From contig OZ245718.1 in assembly GCA_965227045.1 (NCBI GenBank), forward strand, positions 3,394,971-3,458,970: DNA of 64,000 nt, written 5' to 3'. This stretch comes from UBA10649 sp965227045. Its GTDB lineage: Bacteria; Actinomycetota; Actinomycetes; S36-B12. The notes beneath the pieces are model-generated. The model did not search any database. It was not told where the DNA came from and saw only the letters and a program-made list of their open reading frames with translations. The position numbers and the translations under genes were made by a program. Position 1 is the first letter of the stretch. Every line of letters starts with the position of its first letter. Below, one piece after another: positions 7,813 to 15,925 of the stretch.

Positions 7813-8870
7813 GGCGTGCGCTTGGTGATTGCCTCGTTGAGTCCCTCGACGAGCATGGGCCAGCCTCGATCGACGACGACACCGAACGAGTCGAGCGCGT
7901 CGGCGCGCACCTGGGCGCGCGGGTACCAGTCGAGGCGGCAGCGGCCCTCGCCCAGCGGTCGCACCTCGTACCGGCAGGTGTAGTTCTCGATGGCGTCAGG
8001 AATACCCGCGTCGATGGTGAGGATCAGCATGCGCTCGTCGGGCCGGTAGTCGATGAGCCGTTCGATCAGCAGCGATCCGTTGTGTCTGGTCATGGTGCGG
8101 GTCATGCCTACCTGCAGTTCGCTGCCCGCGGTGAGGTTGGCGAAGCCGCCGGGCCACCAGGTGTCGAGGTTGTCGAACTGGCCGACGATTTGCCAGAGTG
8201 CATCGGCGGACACGTCGAACTCTGCATGGCGGGAGTCGGTGATGTTCACGACTCCCGTGGTGGGCGACGGCCGCTCGATGAGGATCCACTCCTGCATGAG
8301 GTGCCGCTCGAGGGTCGCCAGGTCGGTGAAGTTGCCGGCGTCCTGCTGGATGACGCCGCGGCCGACGGCATCGTCGGTCGAGCGCTGCTCGAGCTCTTCG
8401 GGGAGCGGCCACTGGGTGACGGTGAGCCCGTTCCTCGGTGCCCCGCTCTCGGTCTCGGTGACGGAGACCTGCGCGTAGTCCCACATGCCGAGGTGGTGAC
8501 GGAGCGCGCGCGGGCCGTGCTCGCGCTCCCAATGGCGGTGGTAGTCGTCGGCGCTCAGGCCAGGGCGGGCGTGGCTGAAGTAGAGCTGGGTGATGCCTGG
8601 GGTGGCATCGCCGATCGGCCAGGTCCGCCGGTGGCGCAGCAGCGATCGCGTCGCCGTTCGATGGAGGGACAGATCGGCCATCGGGCTCAGCGCTGCGCTG
8701 AGCTGCTCCTGATCTCCGGTGGCGATGACCACGCCGAGGTCGGAAGTGACGCCGAGGTAGAGCAGGAGGCTCGTGGGGTTCGTGCTTCGCGCCTCCTCGG
8801 CTGCGGGTGCCGCGGCCGCGTGCGTGCTGCAGATCGCGGCGACTCCGGGCTCGCCGTTCGCGTGCGCCAT
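7809..8870 (-). CDS. EthD-domain / SRPBCC-domain fusion protein
   Basis: About 353 residues. The first half contains an EthD-type dimeric alpha/beta barrel signature (LSADDYHRHWEREHGPRALR), and the second half (from about residue 205) reads as an SRPBCC/START ligand-binding fold (EFDVSADALWQIVGQFDNLDTWWPG). Both folds handle small hydrophobic or polyketide-like ligands. The start is ATG 8870, sharing its A with the upstream TGA (TGATG), or GTG 8873. It lies between the PEP-synthase-like enzyme and TetR. The role is unknown; binding or conversion of the compound acted on by the upstream enzyme is an inference. Confidence 0.75.
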   Translation of the reverse strand: MAHANGEPGVAAICSTHAAAAPAAEEARSTNPTSLLLYLGVTSDLGVVIATGDQEQLSAALSPMADLSLHRTATRSLLRHRRTWPIGDATPGITQLYFSHARPGLSADDYHRHWEREHGPRALRHHLGMWDYAQVSVTETESGAPRNGLTVTQWPLPEELEQRSTDDAVGRGVIQQDAGNFTDLATLERHLMQEWILIERPSPTTGVVNITDSRHAEFDVSADALWQIVGQFDNLDTWWPGGFANLTAGSELQVGMTRTMTRHNGSLLIERLIDYRPDERMLILTIDAGIPDAIENYTCRYEVRPLGEGRCRLDWYPRAQVRADALDSFGVVVDRGWPMLVEGLNEAITKRTP

Positions 8871-11623
8871 CACTCGCCTCCGTCGTCATGGATGATGACG
8901 CGGCCGCTCCCGCCGTCGACCGTGATGAGCGCTCCATCGGGGATGAGGTCGCAGGCGCGGGCGAGGTTCGCCACGCAGGGCAGACCGTACTCGCGGGAGA
9001 TCATGACCGCGTGGGCGACGACCCCGCCGGTCTCGACGACGACCCCGGCGATGAGCGAGAACACGGTCGTCCAGCCGGGGTCGGTTGCGACGGTGACGAG
9101 GATGTCGCCGCGTTGGATGGTGGCGATCTCGGACAGTTCGCGGCACACGCGTGCACGCCCGGTGACGACGCCGACGCTCGCACCGATGCCCTGCAGCCCG
9201 TCGCCGTCGGCGATCTGCACGTCCTCGAACGTGCGCCATCCCTGGATGTACTTGGGCGGCTCCTGGCGTGAGTACTTGTCGTAGACGCGCCTGCGGGCGC
9301 GCACCCGGATCGCGATCTGTCGTGCGGTGAGGCCGCCGCTGTCGGCGGCGAGCATCTCCTGGCGGCCGAGGAAGAAGATGTCGTCGGCATCGTCCAGCAG
9401 GTCCTTGGCAATGAACCTTGCGGCGATCGCCTTGTAGAGGTCGCGGCTGCGGGACATGGTCTTGTCGTTGTAGAAGCGCTCGAAGTCGCGGTAGTGGATG
9501 TAGTCCTGCACGAGATCGACGAACCACGCGAAGAACGGCGCCTTGAGCTCGCCCATCGGCTGCGACGTGAGTCGCGCGATGGCGTCGGCCTTCGTCTGCT
9601 TCATGAGGTCCCGCATGCGTGTCTCGTGGAACTCGGGCGACTCGTTGTCGTCGCGATCGACCATCGGGCGGATCACGTTGATCAGCAGGGCGGGGTCGTC
9701 TCTCCAGCGCGGGTGGTACGCGTCGCGCTCGGCTCCGCCCCGGTGCCCGTGCCCGGCCAGGAACGCATCGAGTTCCTCGCGGAAGCGCCGTCCTTCGTCG
9801 TCCTCGTCGAGTTCTTGGATGACCTCATCGCCAGGTGCGTTCTTGATGATGTCGGTGAGCCGCGCGGAACTGCGGATCGTCCTGGACAGGTGCCAGACCT
9901 CGATGTTCTCCTCGCTGGTCTTGGTCTCCAGGCCCGCGACCAGCCGGTTCGCGACCGTGCCGTCGTCGTCGAGCCAGCTGCGGCACAGGGCGTTCAACGA
10001 CTGCGGGAGCATGAACAGGTAGATCGTGAACGGCAGGATGACGTTCTCGCCGAACCGCGAACCCGTGCGCGATGCGACCTGGCCGGCGAAGATCTCCTCG
10101 ACGCTCGAGCCGTCGAGGTCGAACGCGGCCCAGAAGGCGTCCTCGGCATCCGTCCACCGCTCGAGTCCCTCGTACATGACCTTCGTCGTGCCGAGCAGCG
10201 ACACGTCGGGCGTCTCCGTGTGAAGGCGCCACAGGAGTGACGTGAACTCGTCCCATGCGAATGGCATTTCCCTGATCGCGATGCGCTCGTCCTGCGGGAA
10301 CGGCCACAGCGTGGCTTCGTCGCGCGCGAACGGCGGGATGAAGCGGCGGATCCGCTCCCGCTCGAACGCGGTGTTGTAGTACGCGCGGGCGCCGTACCAG
10401 CGGAAGTAGGGGATGTCACCGAACTCACCGGGGGAGTAGCCCAGGCAGTCCGTCGTCCACGTCATCTCCAGGGCCTTGACCTTGAGGTTCGTCATGCCCA
10501 GCTGCAGGTAGGTGTAGAAGGACGGGGTGGTCGGGCCGGTCTGCGCCTCGTCGGAGTAGGCGCGCGACCAGGTCCAGCGCTCGTCGTACATCGTCGCCAG
10601 GGACTTGGCTGACTTCCATGTCTCGAGCTCGTGGCCGAAGTCGAGGTTCGCGCCGGTGATCTCGCGGGCCTGGAGGATGGCGAACCTGCCGTCGGTCCAG
10701 CCCCATTCGATGTCCTGCGGGAACCCGTAGTGGTCCTCGATCCGCTGCGCGATCCCGCACAGCTCGGCGATCAGCTCGTCGGACAGGCACTGGACTTCGC
10801 GCTTGCTGATGGGGACGTCCGCCGTGGTCGAACCCTGCCCGGATCCGTCCGGGACCGTCATGACCAGCTTCTCGTTGACTTGGCGGTCCGTGATGGTGAG
10901 GTCTGGCCGGGCAATGATCATCTGGTCGGGGTTCACCTGACCCGACACCACCGCCTCGCCCAGACCCCAACTGGCGTTGAGGAAGAACTCGAACGGGTTA
11001 GAGGTGACCGGGTTGGCGGTGAAGATCACCCCGGAGACCTCCGACGGGAACATCTCCTGCACGACCACGGCGAGCAGCACCGACTGGTGCGCGAATCCCT
11101 GCGACTGGCGGTAGGCGATCGCCCTGCCGGTCCACAGCGAGGCCCAGCAGCGCTTGACCGCGTCGATGACGCCCGCCTGCCCGGTGATGTGAAGGTAGGT
11201 GTCCTGCTGGCCGGCGAAGGAGGTGCCGGGCAGGTCCTCGGCCGTCGCGGAGGAGCGCACGGACACGGGGACGTCGTGAAGGTGGCGTGTGGTGACCGCT
11301 TGGTAGGCCGCGGCGATCTGCTGCTCGATGTCGAGGGGTGTGGGTGCTGCCATGATCGCGGCGCGGATGGCGGTGGCGTGCTGCTCGACGCTTGCGGTGT
11401 CCTCGTAGTCGATGCCGTCGAGGAGCCCGGCGATCACAGCATCGAGCCCGTTCTCCGCCAGGTGGCGCCGGTAGGCGGTCGTCGTGACGCAGAACGCCTC
11501 GGGAACGGGGATGCCGGCGGCGACGAGCTCGCCGAGGTTTGCGCCCTTGCCGCCGACAAGGGCGAGGTCGTCAGCGCTGACCTCATCGAGCGTGCGGACT
11601 ACTGAATCGGGATTCGCTGACAT
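8870..11623 (-). CDS. PEP synthase / rifampicin phosphotransferase-like enzyme
   Basis: 917 residues. Domain order: PPDK-type ATP-grasp domain (about 1-330; LVGGKGANLGELVAAGIPVP, VRSSATAEDLPG), a long central domain (about 340-780; HGHRGGAERDAYHPRWRDDP), then a swivelling phosphohistidine domain with the catalytic His in TGGVVAHAVMISREYGLP. There is no C-terminal PEP/pyruvate-binding barrel, so it is not a full PEP synthase; the layout matches rifampicin phosphotransferase, which transfers the beta-phosphate of ATP to a small-molecule hydroxyl. First gene of the operon with EthD-SRPBCC, TetR and MFS. The acceptor is unknown. ATG 11623 lies inside the palindromic operator. Confidence 0.8.
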   Translation of the reverse strand: MSANPDSVVRTLDEVSADDLALVGGKGANLGELVAAGIPVPEAFCVTTTAYRRHLAENGLDAVIAGLLDGIDYEDTASVEQHATAIRAAIMAAPTPLDIEQQIAAAYQAVTTRHLHDVPVSVRSSATAEDLPGTSFAGQQDTYLHITGQAGVIDAVKRCWASLWTGRAIAYRQSQGFAHQSVLLAVVVQEMFPSEVSGVIFTANPVTSNPFEFFLNASWGLGEAVVSGQVNPDQMIIARPDLTITDRQVNEKLVMTVPDGSGQGSTTADVPISKREVQCLSDELIAELCGIAQRIEDHYGFPQDIEWGWTDGRFAILQAREITGANLDFGHELETWKSAKSLATMYDERWTWSRAYSDEAQTGPTTPSFYTYLQLGMTNLKVKALEMTWTTDCLGYSPGEFGDIPYFRWYGARAYYNTAFERERIRRFIPPFARDEATLWPFPQDERIAIREMPFAWDEFTSLLWRLHTETPDVSLLGTTKVMYEGLERWTDAEDAFWAAFDLDGSSVEEIFAGQVASRTGSRFGENVILPFTIYLFMLPQSLNALCRSWLDDDGTVANRLVAGLETKTSEENIEVWHLSRTIRSSARLTDIIKNAPGDEVIQELDEDDEGRRFREELDAFLAGHGHRGGAERDAYHPRWRDDPALLINVIRPMVDRDDNESPEFHETRMRDLMKQTKADAIARLTSQPMGELKAPFFAWFVDLVQDYIHYRDFERFYNDKTMSRSRDLYKAIAARFIAKDLLDDADDIFFLGRQEMLAADSGGLTARQIAIRVRARRRVYDKYSRQEPPKYIQGWRTFEDVQIADGDGLQGIGASVGVVTGRARVCRELSEIATIQRGDILVTVATDPGWTTVFSLIAGVVVETGGVVAHAVMISREYGLPCVANLARACDLIPDGALITVDGGSGRVIIHDDGGE

Positions 11624-11645
11624 TATTTACGGAACTGTAGATAAT
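11622..11645. promoter_or_regulatory. Palindromic operator between divergent operons
   Basis: ATTATTTAC and GTAGATAAT are inverted repeats (8 of 9 paired) around GGAACT. The site covers the ATG of the PEP-synthase-like gene and lies just before the HAD gene. Size and symmetry fit a TetR-family operator, and a TetR gene is the third gene of the leftward operon. The core TTACGGAACTGTAG resembles TTACGGTACAGTAG at 51691-51704 (12 of 14 identical). Confidence 0.6.
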
Positions 11646-11673
11646 GGTTGAGCGAACGTCAATGGGAGGTTTG

Positions 11674-12420
11674 GTGTCAGGTATCAATGCAGTGCTGTTC
11701 GACCTGGGCGGGACGCTGTTCGGGTACGACCAGCGCGAGCTCATGCGTCGTCCGGCGCTAGTTGCCCTCCAGCGGCTCGGCATCGACACGGACTCCGACG
11801 CTGTGGTTCTTGCGCGACAGCAGGCATCGGCAGAGGTCGAGCGCGAGTATGCGCTGCGATCCTCGTTCGTGCACCGGGATCTGTTCCGCGATCGCGTTGC
11901 CCGCGCCGCCGCGTTGGTCGGCGTGACGGCGACCGACGAGGTGCTGGACCAGTTCGACGTCGAGAACCGGCAGGCGATCCTCGACCACCTGGTTCCCCGC
12001 CCGGATGCCGTCGCGACTCTGCGGGGCCTTCGCGAACGCGGCGTGTACACGGCGGTCGTGTCTAACGCCGACGACGACTATCTGGGTGAACTGCTGATCC
12101 GGCACGGCATTGACGCGCTGCTCGACGACTGGACCAGCTCGGAGGAGGCGCAGTCGTGCAAGCCGGATGCGCGGATCTACGAGTATGCGCTGGGGAAGTC
12201 TGGCTCGCCTGCGGCCGCCACGCTGTTCGTGGGCGACTCGCTGCCGCACGACGTGGCGGGCGCGCACGCAGCAGGGATGGCGACCGTGCTGATCGGCGAG
12301 CCGGGTGCCGTGGCGCCGCTGTCGACCGGTCTTGATTCCTCCGTCGCTGCGGATTTCACCATCCGCGAGCTCATCGAGGTGCTTACGATCGTGGACCGAT
12401 CGAACGGCAGGGGAGAGTAA
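11674..12420 (+). CDS. HAD family hydrolase
   Basis: About 248 residues. HAD motif I is FDLGGTLF (nucleophile Asp), with VVSNAD as motif II and FVGDSLPHDVAGA as the acidic motif IV. The second Asp of the usual DxD is Gly, which is common in this subfamily. GTG 11674 is chosen because GGGAGG sits 4 nt upstream; ATG 11644 is possible but overlaps the palindrome. First gene of the rightward operon with an APH-type kinase and a DUF6285 protein. In animal ACAD10 a HAD domain and an APH domain are fused, so a phosphatase partner role in acyl-CoA metabolism is plausible. Confidence 0.82.
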   Translation: MSGINAVLFDLGGTLFGYDQRELMRRPALVALQRLGIDTDSDAVVLARQQASAEVEREYALRSSFVHRDLFRDRVARAAALVGVTATDEVLDQFDVENRQAILDHLVPRPDAVATLRGLRERGVYTAVVSNADDDYLGELLIRHGIDALLDDWTSSEEAQSCKPDARIYEYALGKSGSPAAATLFVGDSLPHDVAGAHAAGMATVLIGEPGAVAPLSTGLDSSVAADFTIRELIEVLTIVDRSNGRGE

Positions 12421-13425
12421 GTGGACGCAGTGCGATTCCAGGCCTTCTTGGATGCCGTCGAGCCCGACCTTGGCGGGACGGTGCTCAGCGCGGAGCCGAT
12501 CCCCGGCGGGTACAGCCGCGACACGGTGATGGCTGAGGTGCGCTGGGGCGACGGGTCGACTGAGAGGTTCGTACTGCGCGGGGACCCGGACGTCGACCGG
12601 TCGGTGTTCCGCAGCGACCGCGATCGCGAGTGGCTCCTGCTCCAGGCCCTGAGTTCGGTTCCGACCTTCACGATCGCCGCGCCGCGCTGGTACGACGCGA
12701 CGGGGGAGTTCCTCGGTACCAAGTGCATCGTCTCCGAGGCGGTCACCGGCACGTCGATGCAGTCGTTCATCGAGCAGGACGTCGACCTCGACGCCGCGCG
12801 ACGGCGATACGTCGATATCATCTCGACCGTCCACACCACCCCGCTCGACACGGTCGACCCGTCGATCCCGCGGCCGGAGAGCTGGGATGCGTACATCGAC
12901 TCCGTCCTCGCGACGTACGACGAGATCATCGATCGCATCGGTGAGTGCAGTCCCGTGCTGCGGTACGCGCGCAAGAAGATGTGGGCGAACCGGCCGCCGG
13001 CCGTTCCCCTCGCCCTGGTGCACGGCGACTACCAGCCGGGCAACTTCCTGCTGCGCGAGGATGCCGACCCCGTGATCATCGACTGGGAGTTCGGGCACAT
13101 CGGCGATCCGCGGGCCGATCTCGGCTACTACACGCAGATTCCAATGCCCCCGCAGATGTATCAGTCCGATCCCGAGGCCTTCCTCGAGCGGTACCGCGAG
13201 CTGACCGGCTACACGCGCGAGCAGGTCAATCCCGAGGTGGTCGAGTACTTCAAGTTCATCGGCCTGGCGAACGTGCTGCGGCAGATGGTGTTCGCGGCCG
13301 AGGACATCGAGGACGGCGAGCATCGCGGGATCATGGGCCCGTACATGCTCATCGCGATCGCGCACTTCCACAACCTGTTCCTCACCGTGGCTGAGTCCCT
13401 CCCCAACCCTTCGGAGCAGTCGTGA
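12421..13425 (+). CDS. APH-fold phosphotransferase (LvaA / ACAD10-like)
   Basis: 334 residues of the aminoglycoside-phosphotransferase fold: catalytic loop HGDYQPGN (His201) and metal site IIDWEFGHIGDPRADLGYY (Asp221). This branch belongs with the kinase domains of ACAD10/ACAD11 and Pseudomonas LvaA, which phosphorylate hydroxyacyl-CoA, and not with antibiotic resistance. The GTG directly follows the HAD stop; GGGGAG lies upstream. The downstream gene overlaps by GTGA. A second APH gene at 41323-42381 is coupled to an acyl-CoA dehydrogenase. Confidence 0.82.
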   Translation: MDAVRFQAFLDAVEPDLGGTVLSAEPIPGGYSRDTVMAEVRWGDGSTERFVLRGDPDVDRSVFRSDRDREWLLLQALSSVPTFTIAAPRWYDATGEFLGTKCIVSEAVTGTSMQSFIEQDVDLDAARRRYVDIISTVHTTPLDTVDPSIPRPESWDAYIDSVLATYDEIIDRIGECSPVLRYARKKMWANRPPAVPLALVHGDYQPGNFLLREDADPVIIDWEFGHIGDPRADLGYYTQIPMPPQMYQSDPEAFLERYRELTGYTREQVNPEVVEYFKFIGLANVLRQMVFAAEDIEDGEHRGIMGPYMLIAIAHFHNLFLTVAESLPNPSEQS

Positions 13426-13874
13426 TCACACGCCCGTCCACGCCCCGAGTCCTCGCCGACGTCGTGACCGAACTGGAGCGGGAGATCCTGCCGCTCCTGC
13501 CGGACAGCGTCGCCCAGATCCGGCTGCACATGATCATGACCGTCATCGGCCACTGCGCGGTGCGCTCGGGCAACGAGACGGCGTGGATGACGGAAGAGTC
13601 GGCGGAGTACGTCTCCTTCGCCGAGGAGGTGCTGGCGGCTACCGACAGTGAGTCCGTGCGGGCCGCGCTCGACGCCGTCACTCCGTTCGAGGACCTGCGG
13701 CTGCGCGAGGTGTCGTCGAACTACTCCCGGGCGAGCGAGGCCCTGACCGTCGCGCTCGAGACGGCGCTGGACGCGCACCTCGACGCCTTGGTTGCCCGGG
13801 GCGAGTCGCTGTTGCGGATGCGCGTGATGAACGAGCAGGCGGTCACGGGAGCCTCGGAGTACGCCGGCCGCTAG
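13422..13874 (+). CDS. DUF6285-like small helical protein
   Basis: 150 residues, mostly helical, with VTELEREILPLLP near the N-terminus and a conserved LRLHM-like segment (QIRLHMIMTVIGHC). I assign it to DUF6285 from sequence impression and because such proteins sit next to APH-type hydroxyacyl-CoA kinases. In the levulinate pathway of Pseudomonas the small protein LvaB is needed for the LvaA kinase, and I believe it belongs to this family. Translationally coupled to the kinase by GTGA. Probable kinase subunit. Confidence 0.65.
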   Translation: MITRPSTPRVLADVVTELEREILPLLPDSVAQIRLHMIMTVIGHCAVRSGNETAWMTEESAEYVSFAEEVLAATDSESVRAALDAVTPFEDLRLREVSSNYSRASEALTVALETALDAHLDALVARGESLLRMRVMNEQAVTGASEYAGR

Positions 13875-13882
13875 GGGCGGGC

Positions 13883-13920
13883 TTGCCTACGCTGCCTACG
13901 GATGGCACTGTTGTAGGCAA
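13883..13920. promoter_or_regulatory. Operator repeats of the toxin-antitoxin module
   Basis: TTGCCTAC (13883-13890) and GTAGGCAA (13913-13920) form a perfect 8-bp inverted repeat, and a further TGCCTAC lies at 13893-13899. Three copies of one 7-mer in 38 bp, 16 bp before the antitoxin start, are what an autoregulating antitoxin would bind. Confidence 0.6.
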
Positions 13921-13935
13921 CGTCGGAGGATGAGC

Positions 13936-14553
13936 ATGTCGCTGCCCGTTGGTGATGAGGTCGAGTCGGCCCTGGAGGCGCTCTGGCGCCTGGGCCCGGA
14001 CCAGCGCACGGCGGTGCTCGAGCGCCTGCATGAGCGGGCGGGGCTTCCTGGCAACACCGCCACCTGGTCTCTGCTCCTCTACGTGACGATGAACCAGGAG
14101 TCCGAGCTCGAGCGGCTCGCGGGCGAGCCGCAGCAGGTGCACGAGACCCTCGAGACGGCGTTCACCGACCTGCGCATCCGGGCCGAGGCGCGACGGGCGG
14201 TACTCGCGCAGCCGCTGCTCGCCGCGGGAGCGGTGGCCGAGGCGCTCGGCTCGACGGGCACGAATACCCGCGAGGCGGCCAGCACGCTGCGTCGCAAGGG
14301 TGATCTCGTCGGCGTGATGGACAAGCGGCGTTACCTGTACCTCGCATTCCAGATCGATCCGCTGGAGCGACGGGTGCGGCCGGTCGTGTCCGACGTGAAC
14401 CACGTCCTCGATGCCAAGGGCGATGCGTGGGGCGTGGCGTCGTGGTGGGTCAGTCCGCATCCGCGGCTCGACGATCGCGCGCCGATGGACCTGGTCGCCG
14501 GCCCAGACGAGGCCGACCTGCGCGTGCTGGCTCGCACTGCCGTGTCCGACTGA
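13936..14553 (+). CDS. Xre/MbcA/ParS-type antitoxin
   Basis: 205 residues. The C-terminus WWVSPHPRLDDRAPMDLV is the toxin-binding box (DUF2384-like) of antitoxins that pair with RES toxins. The segment AVAEALGSTGTNTREAASTLRRKGDLVGV reads as a DNA-binding helix-turn-helix. ATG 13936 is preferred to ATG 13930 because GGAGG ends 6 nt before it. It is longer than MbcA, with an extra helical N-terminal part. The RES toxin follows directly, and the TGCCTAC repeats upstream are the probable operator. Confidence 0.85.
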   Translation: MSLPVGDEVESALEALWRLGPDQRTAVLERLHERAGLPGNTATWSLLLYVTMNQESELERLAGEPQQVHETLETAFTDLRIRAEARRAVLAQPLLAAGAVAEALGSTGTNTREAASTLRRKGDLVGVMDKRRYLYLAFQIDPLERRVRPVVSDVNHVLDAKGDAWGVASWWVSPHPRLDDRAPMDLVAGPDEADLRVLARTAVSD

Positions 14554-14563
14554 TTGCCGGGCG

Positions 14564-15205
14564 TTGTTCTCGTCCCCTCCGCGTCGCAAGCCGCCGGGCA
14601 CTCCTGTCGTCTCCGTGCTGTCCGCAGGCACGGTGCTGCAGCGGGTGCACGGCACGCATGCGGCCGACGAGTTCAACTGGACGCCTCAGCCGACTGCGCT
14701 GACGGGTGGTCGGTTCGACAGCCTCGACGGTGAGTTCGGCTACGCGTACCTGGCTGCGTCCGCTTCCGGCGCGATCGCGGAGACCGTGTGCCGGGACCTG
14801 CCGCTGGGCGGGGCGGGCCGCCAGGTGCCAAGGGCGGTGCTGGCCGGTCGTCGGCTGAGTTCTGTCGCACTCGCGCGCGATCTTCACGTCCTGGAGTTGC
14901 ACGGCGCCGACCTCACGCAGGTGCACGCCGCGTTGGAATTGACCAAGTGCGATGCCAGTGAGTTCGTCATGACGCGGCGGTGGGCCGCGGCGCTGCGCAC
15001 GTGGGTGCCGGAGGCCGACGGCTTCCGCTACCGATGCCGTCACGACGAGGACGAGTTCGCCGTGGTGTTGTTCGACGATCCTCCGCCGCGCACGCGGGCG
15101 CACGACGGGTTAGTCGCGCTGCCCGACTCACTGGCGCTCGACAGCCTGGCAGGACTTGCGCGGGTGCTCGCGGTGCTGCATCGGCACAACGCGTCGATCG
15201 CGTAG
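14564..15205 (+). CDS. RES domain toxin (NAD-degrading type)
   Basis: About 213 residues. RES features: Arg in LQRVHG near the N-terminus, GGRFDS, then YAYLAASASGAIAETVCRDL with the conserved Tyr/Ser/Glu, and a later FRYRCRHDEDEFAV segment with the Arg/Ser site. RES toxins such as MbcT destroy NAD+ by phosphorolysis or hydrolysis. The start is uncertain: no ATG lies near the antitoxin stop; TTG 14564 (10 nt after the stop) or GTG 14615 are in frame. Partner of the preceding antitoxin. Confidence 0.8.
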   Translation: MFSSPPRRKPPGTPVVSVLSAGTVLQRVHGTHAADEFNWTPQPTALTGGRFDSLDGEFGYAYLAASASGAIAETVCRDLPLGGAGRQVPRAVLAGRRLSSVALARDLHVLELHGADLTQVHAALELTKCDASEFVMTRRWAAALRTWVPEADGFRYRCRHDEDEFAVVLFDDPPPRTRAHDGLVALPDSLALDSLAGLARVLAVLHRHNASIA

Positions 15206-15214
15206 GGCCAAGGC

Positions 15215-15925
15215 TCAGCCGGGTGGCGGCCCGAGGTTGTTCATGAGTTGGACGGCGAGGCGGTTCACTGCCCGCCTCTGCTTGGGGGTCGTGGATCCGG
15301 TGCCATTCATGTACAGGCGCGTCTGCACGATGACGTTCAGTGAGTTCATGAACACGGTGTAGGTCGTGGTGACCGAGCCATTGATCTTTGGGTCCTTCGA
15401 CTTCACCTTCGTGTCGGTGCTGATCCAGACCGCGCCGTTGGCGAGCGTTCCCGAGGTGTTGGTGTTCACGTAGGCGCCGTCGACCGGGTGGGAGGCGTCG
15501 GTGCTGATCGGCGAGGTGGTCGTGCTGTTGCACTGCATGGCGGCCTGCTGCACCTCGCCGAAGTTCGCCTCGCCGGCCCCGGCGCCGGCGAAGGTGCTGG
15601 CCCACTCGCTGAGTTCGCGGTACCCGGGGCCGGTCAACTCGACAGAGGTCAGCCAGCCGACCGCTGCTGGCACATTCAGTGCGGGCTCGCCCGAGACGGA
15701 CACGCACAGTTCGAAGTTGCCGTCCGGTCCCAGGCCGTGAGTGCCGACGGAGTACGCGTTCTTGCCGGGCTTCGGCTGGCCGAGCGCCTCGGGCACGTCG
15801 TTGGGGTGAAGCATGAAGTCGGGCGCCGTCAGTTTCGTTGGAGCCTGCGGCGCGGCGTGCACAGTTGCGGGGATGGCCGCGAGCAGCAGCGCTGACGCCG
15901 CGGCGATGGCGAGATTCCACTTCAC
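15215..15925 (-). CDS. Secreted sensor-domain-like protein
   Basis: About 236 residues. A signal peptide (VKWNLAIAAASALLLAAIPATVHA) precedes a mature domain with a pair of cysteines (ELCVSVS and AMQCNS) and a TVFMNSLNVIVQTRLY strand pattern. This recalls the extracytoplasmic PknH-type sensor domains and the protein at 44364. GTG 15925 is supported by AAGGAG 6 nt upstream, and it overlaps the GNAT stop by GTGA. It is convergent with the RES toxin. Function unknown. Confidence 0.7.
   Translation of the reverse strand: MKWNLAIAAASALLLAAIPATVHAAPQAPTKLTAPDFMLHPNDVPEALGQPKPGKNAYSVGTHGLGPDGNFELCVSVSGEPALNVPAAVGWLTSVELTGPGYRELSEWASTFAGAGAGEANFGEVQQAAMQCNSTTTSPISTDASHPVDGAYVNTNTSGTLANGAVWISTDTKVKSKDPKINGSVTTTYTVFMNSLNVIVQTRLYMNGTGSTTPKQRRAVNRLAVQLMNNLGPPPG

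Noticed and set aside
8870..11623. Housekeeping PEP synthase (ppsA)
   Set aside because: The C-terminal PEP/pyruvate-binding barrel is missing and the neighbours are regulator, efflux and ligand-binding genes.
11758..13371. A 537-codon minus-strand frame opposite HAD and APH
   Set aside because: Shadow of two genes with clear HAD and APH motifs.
12421..13425. Aminoglycoside resistance kinase
   Set aside because: The fold is shared, but the partners (HAD, DUF6285-like) and the sequence type fit ACAD10/LvaA-like acyl-CoA kinases; no resistance context.
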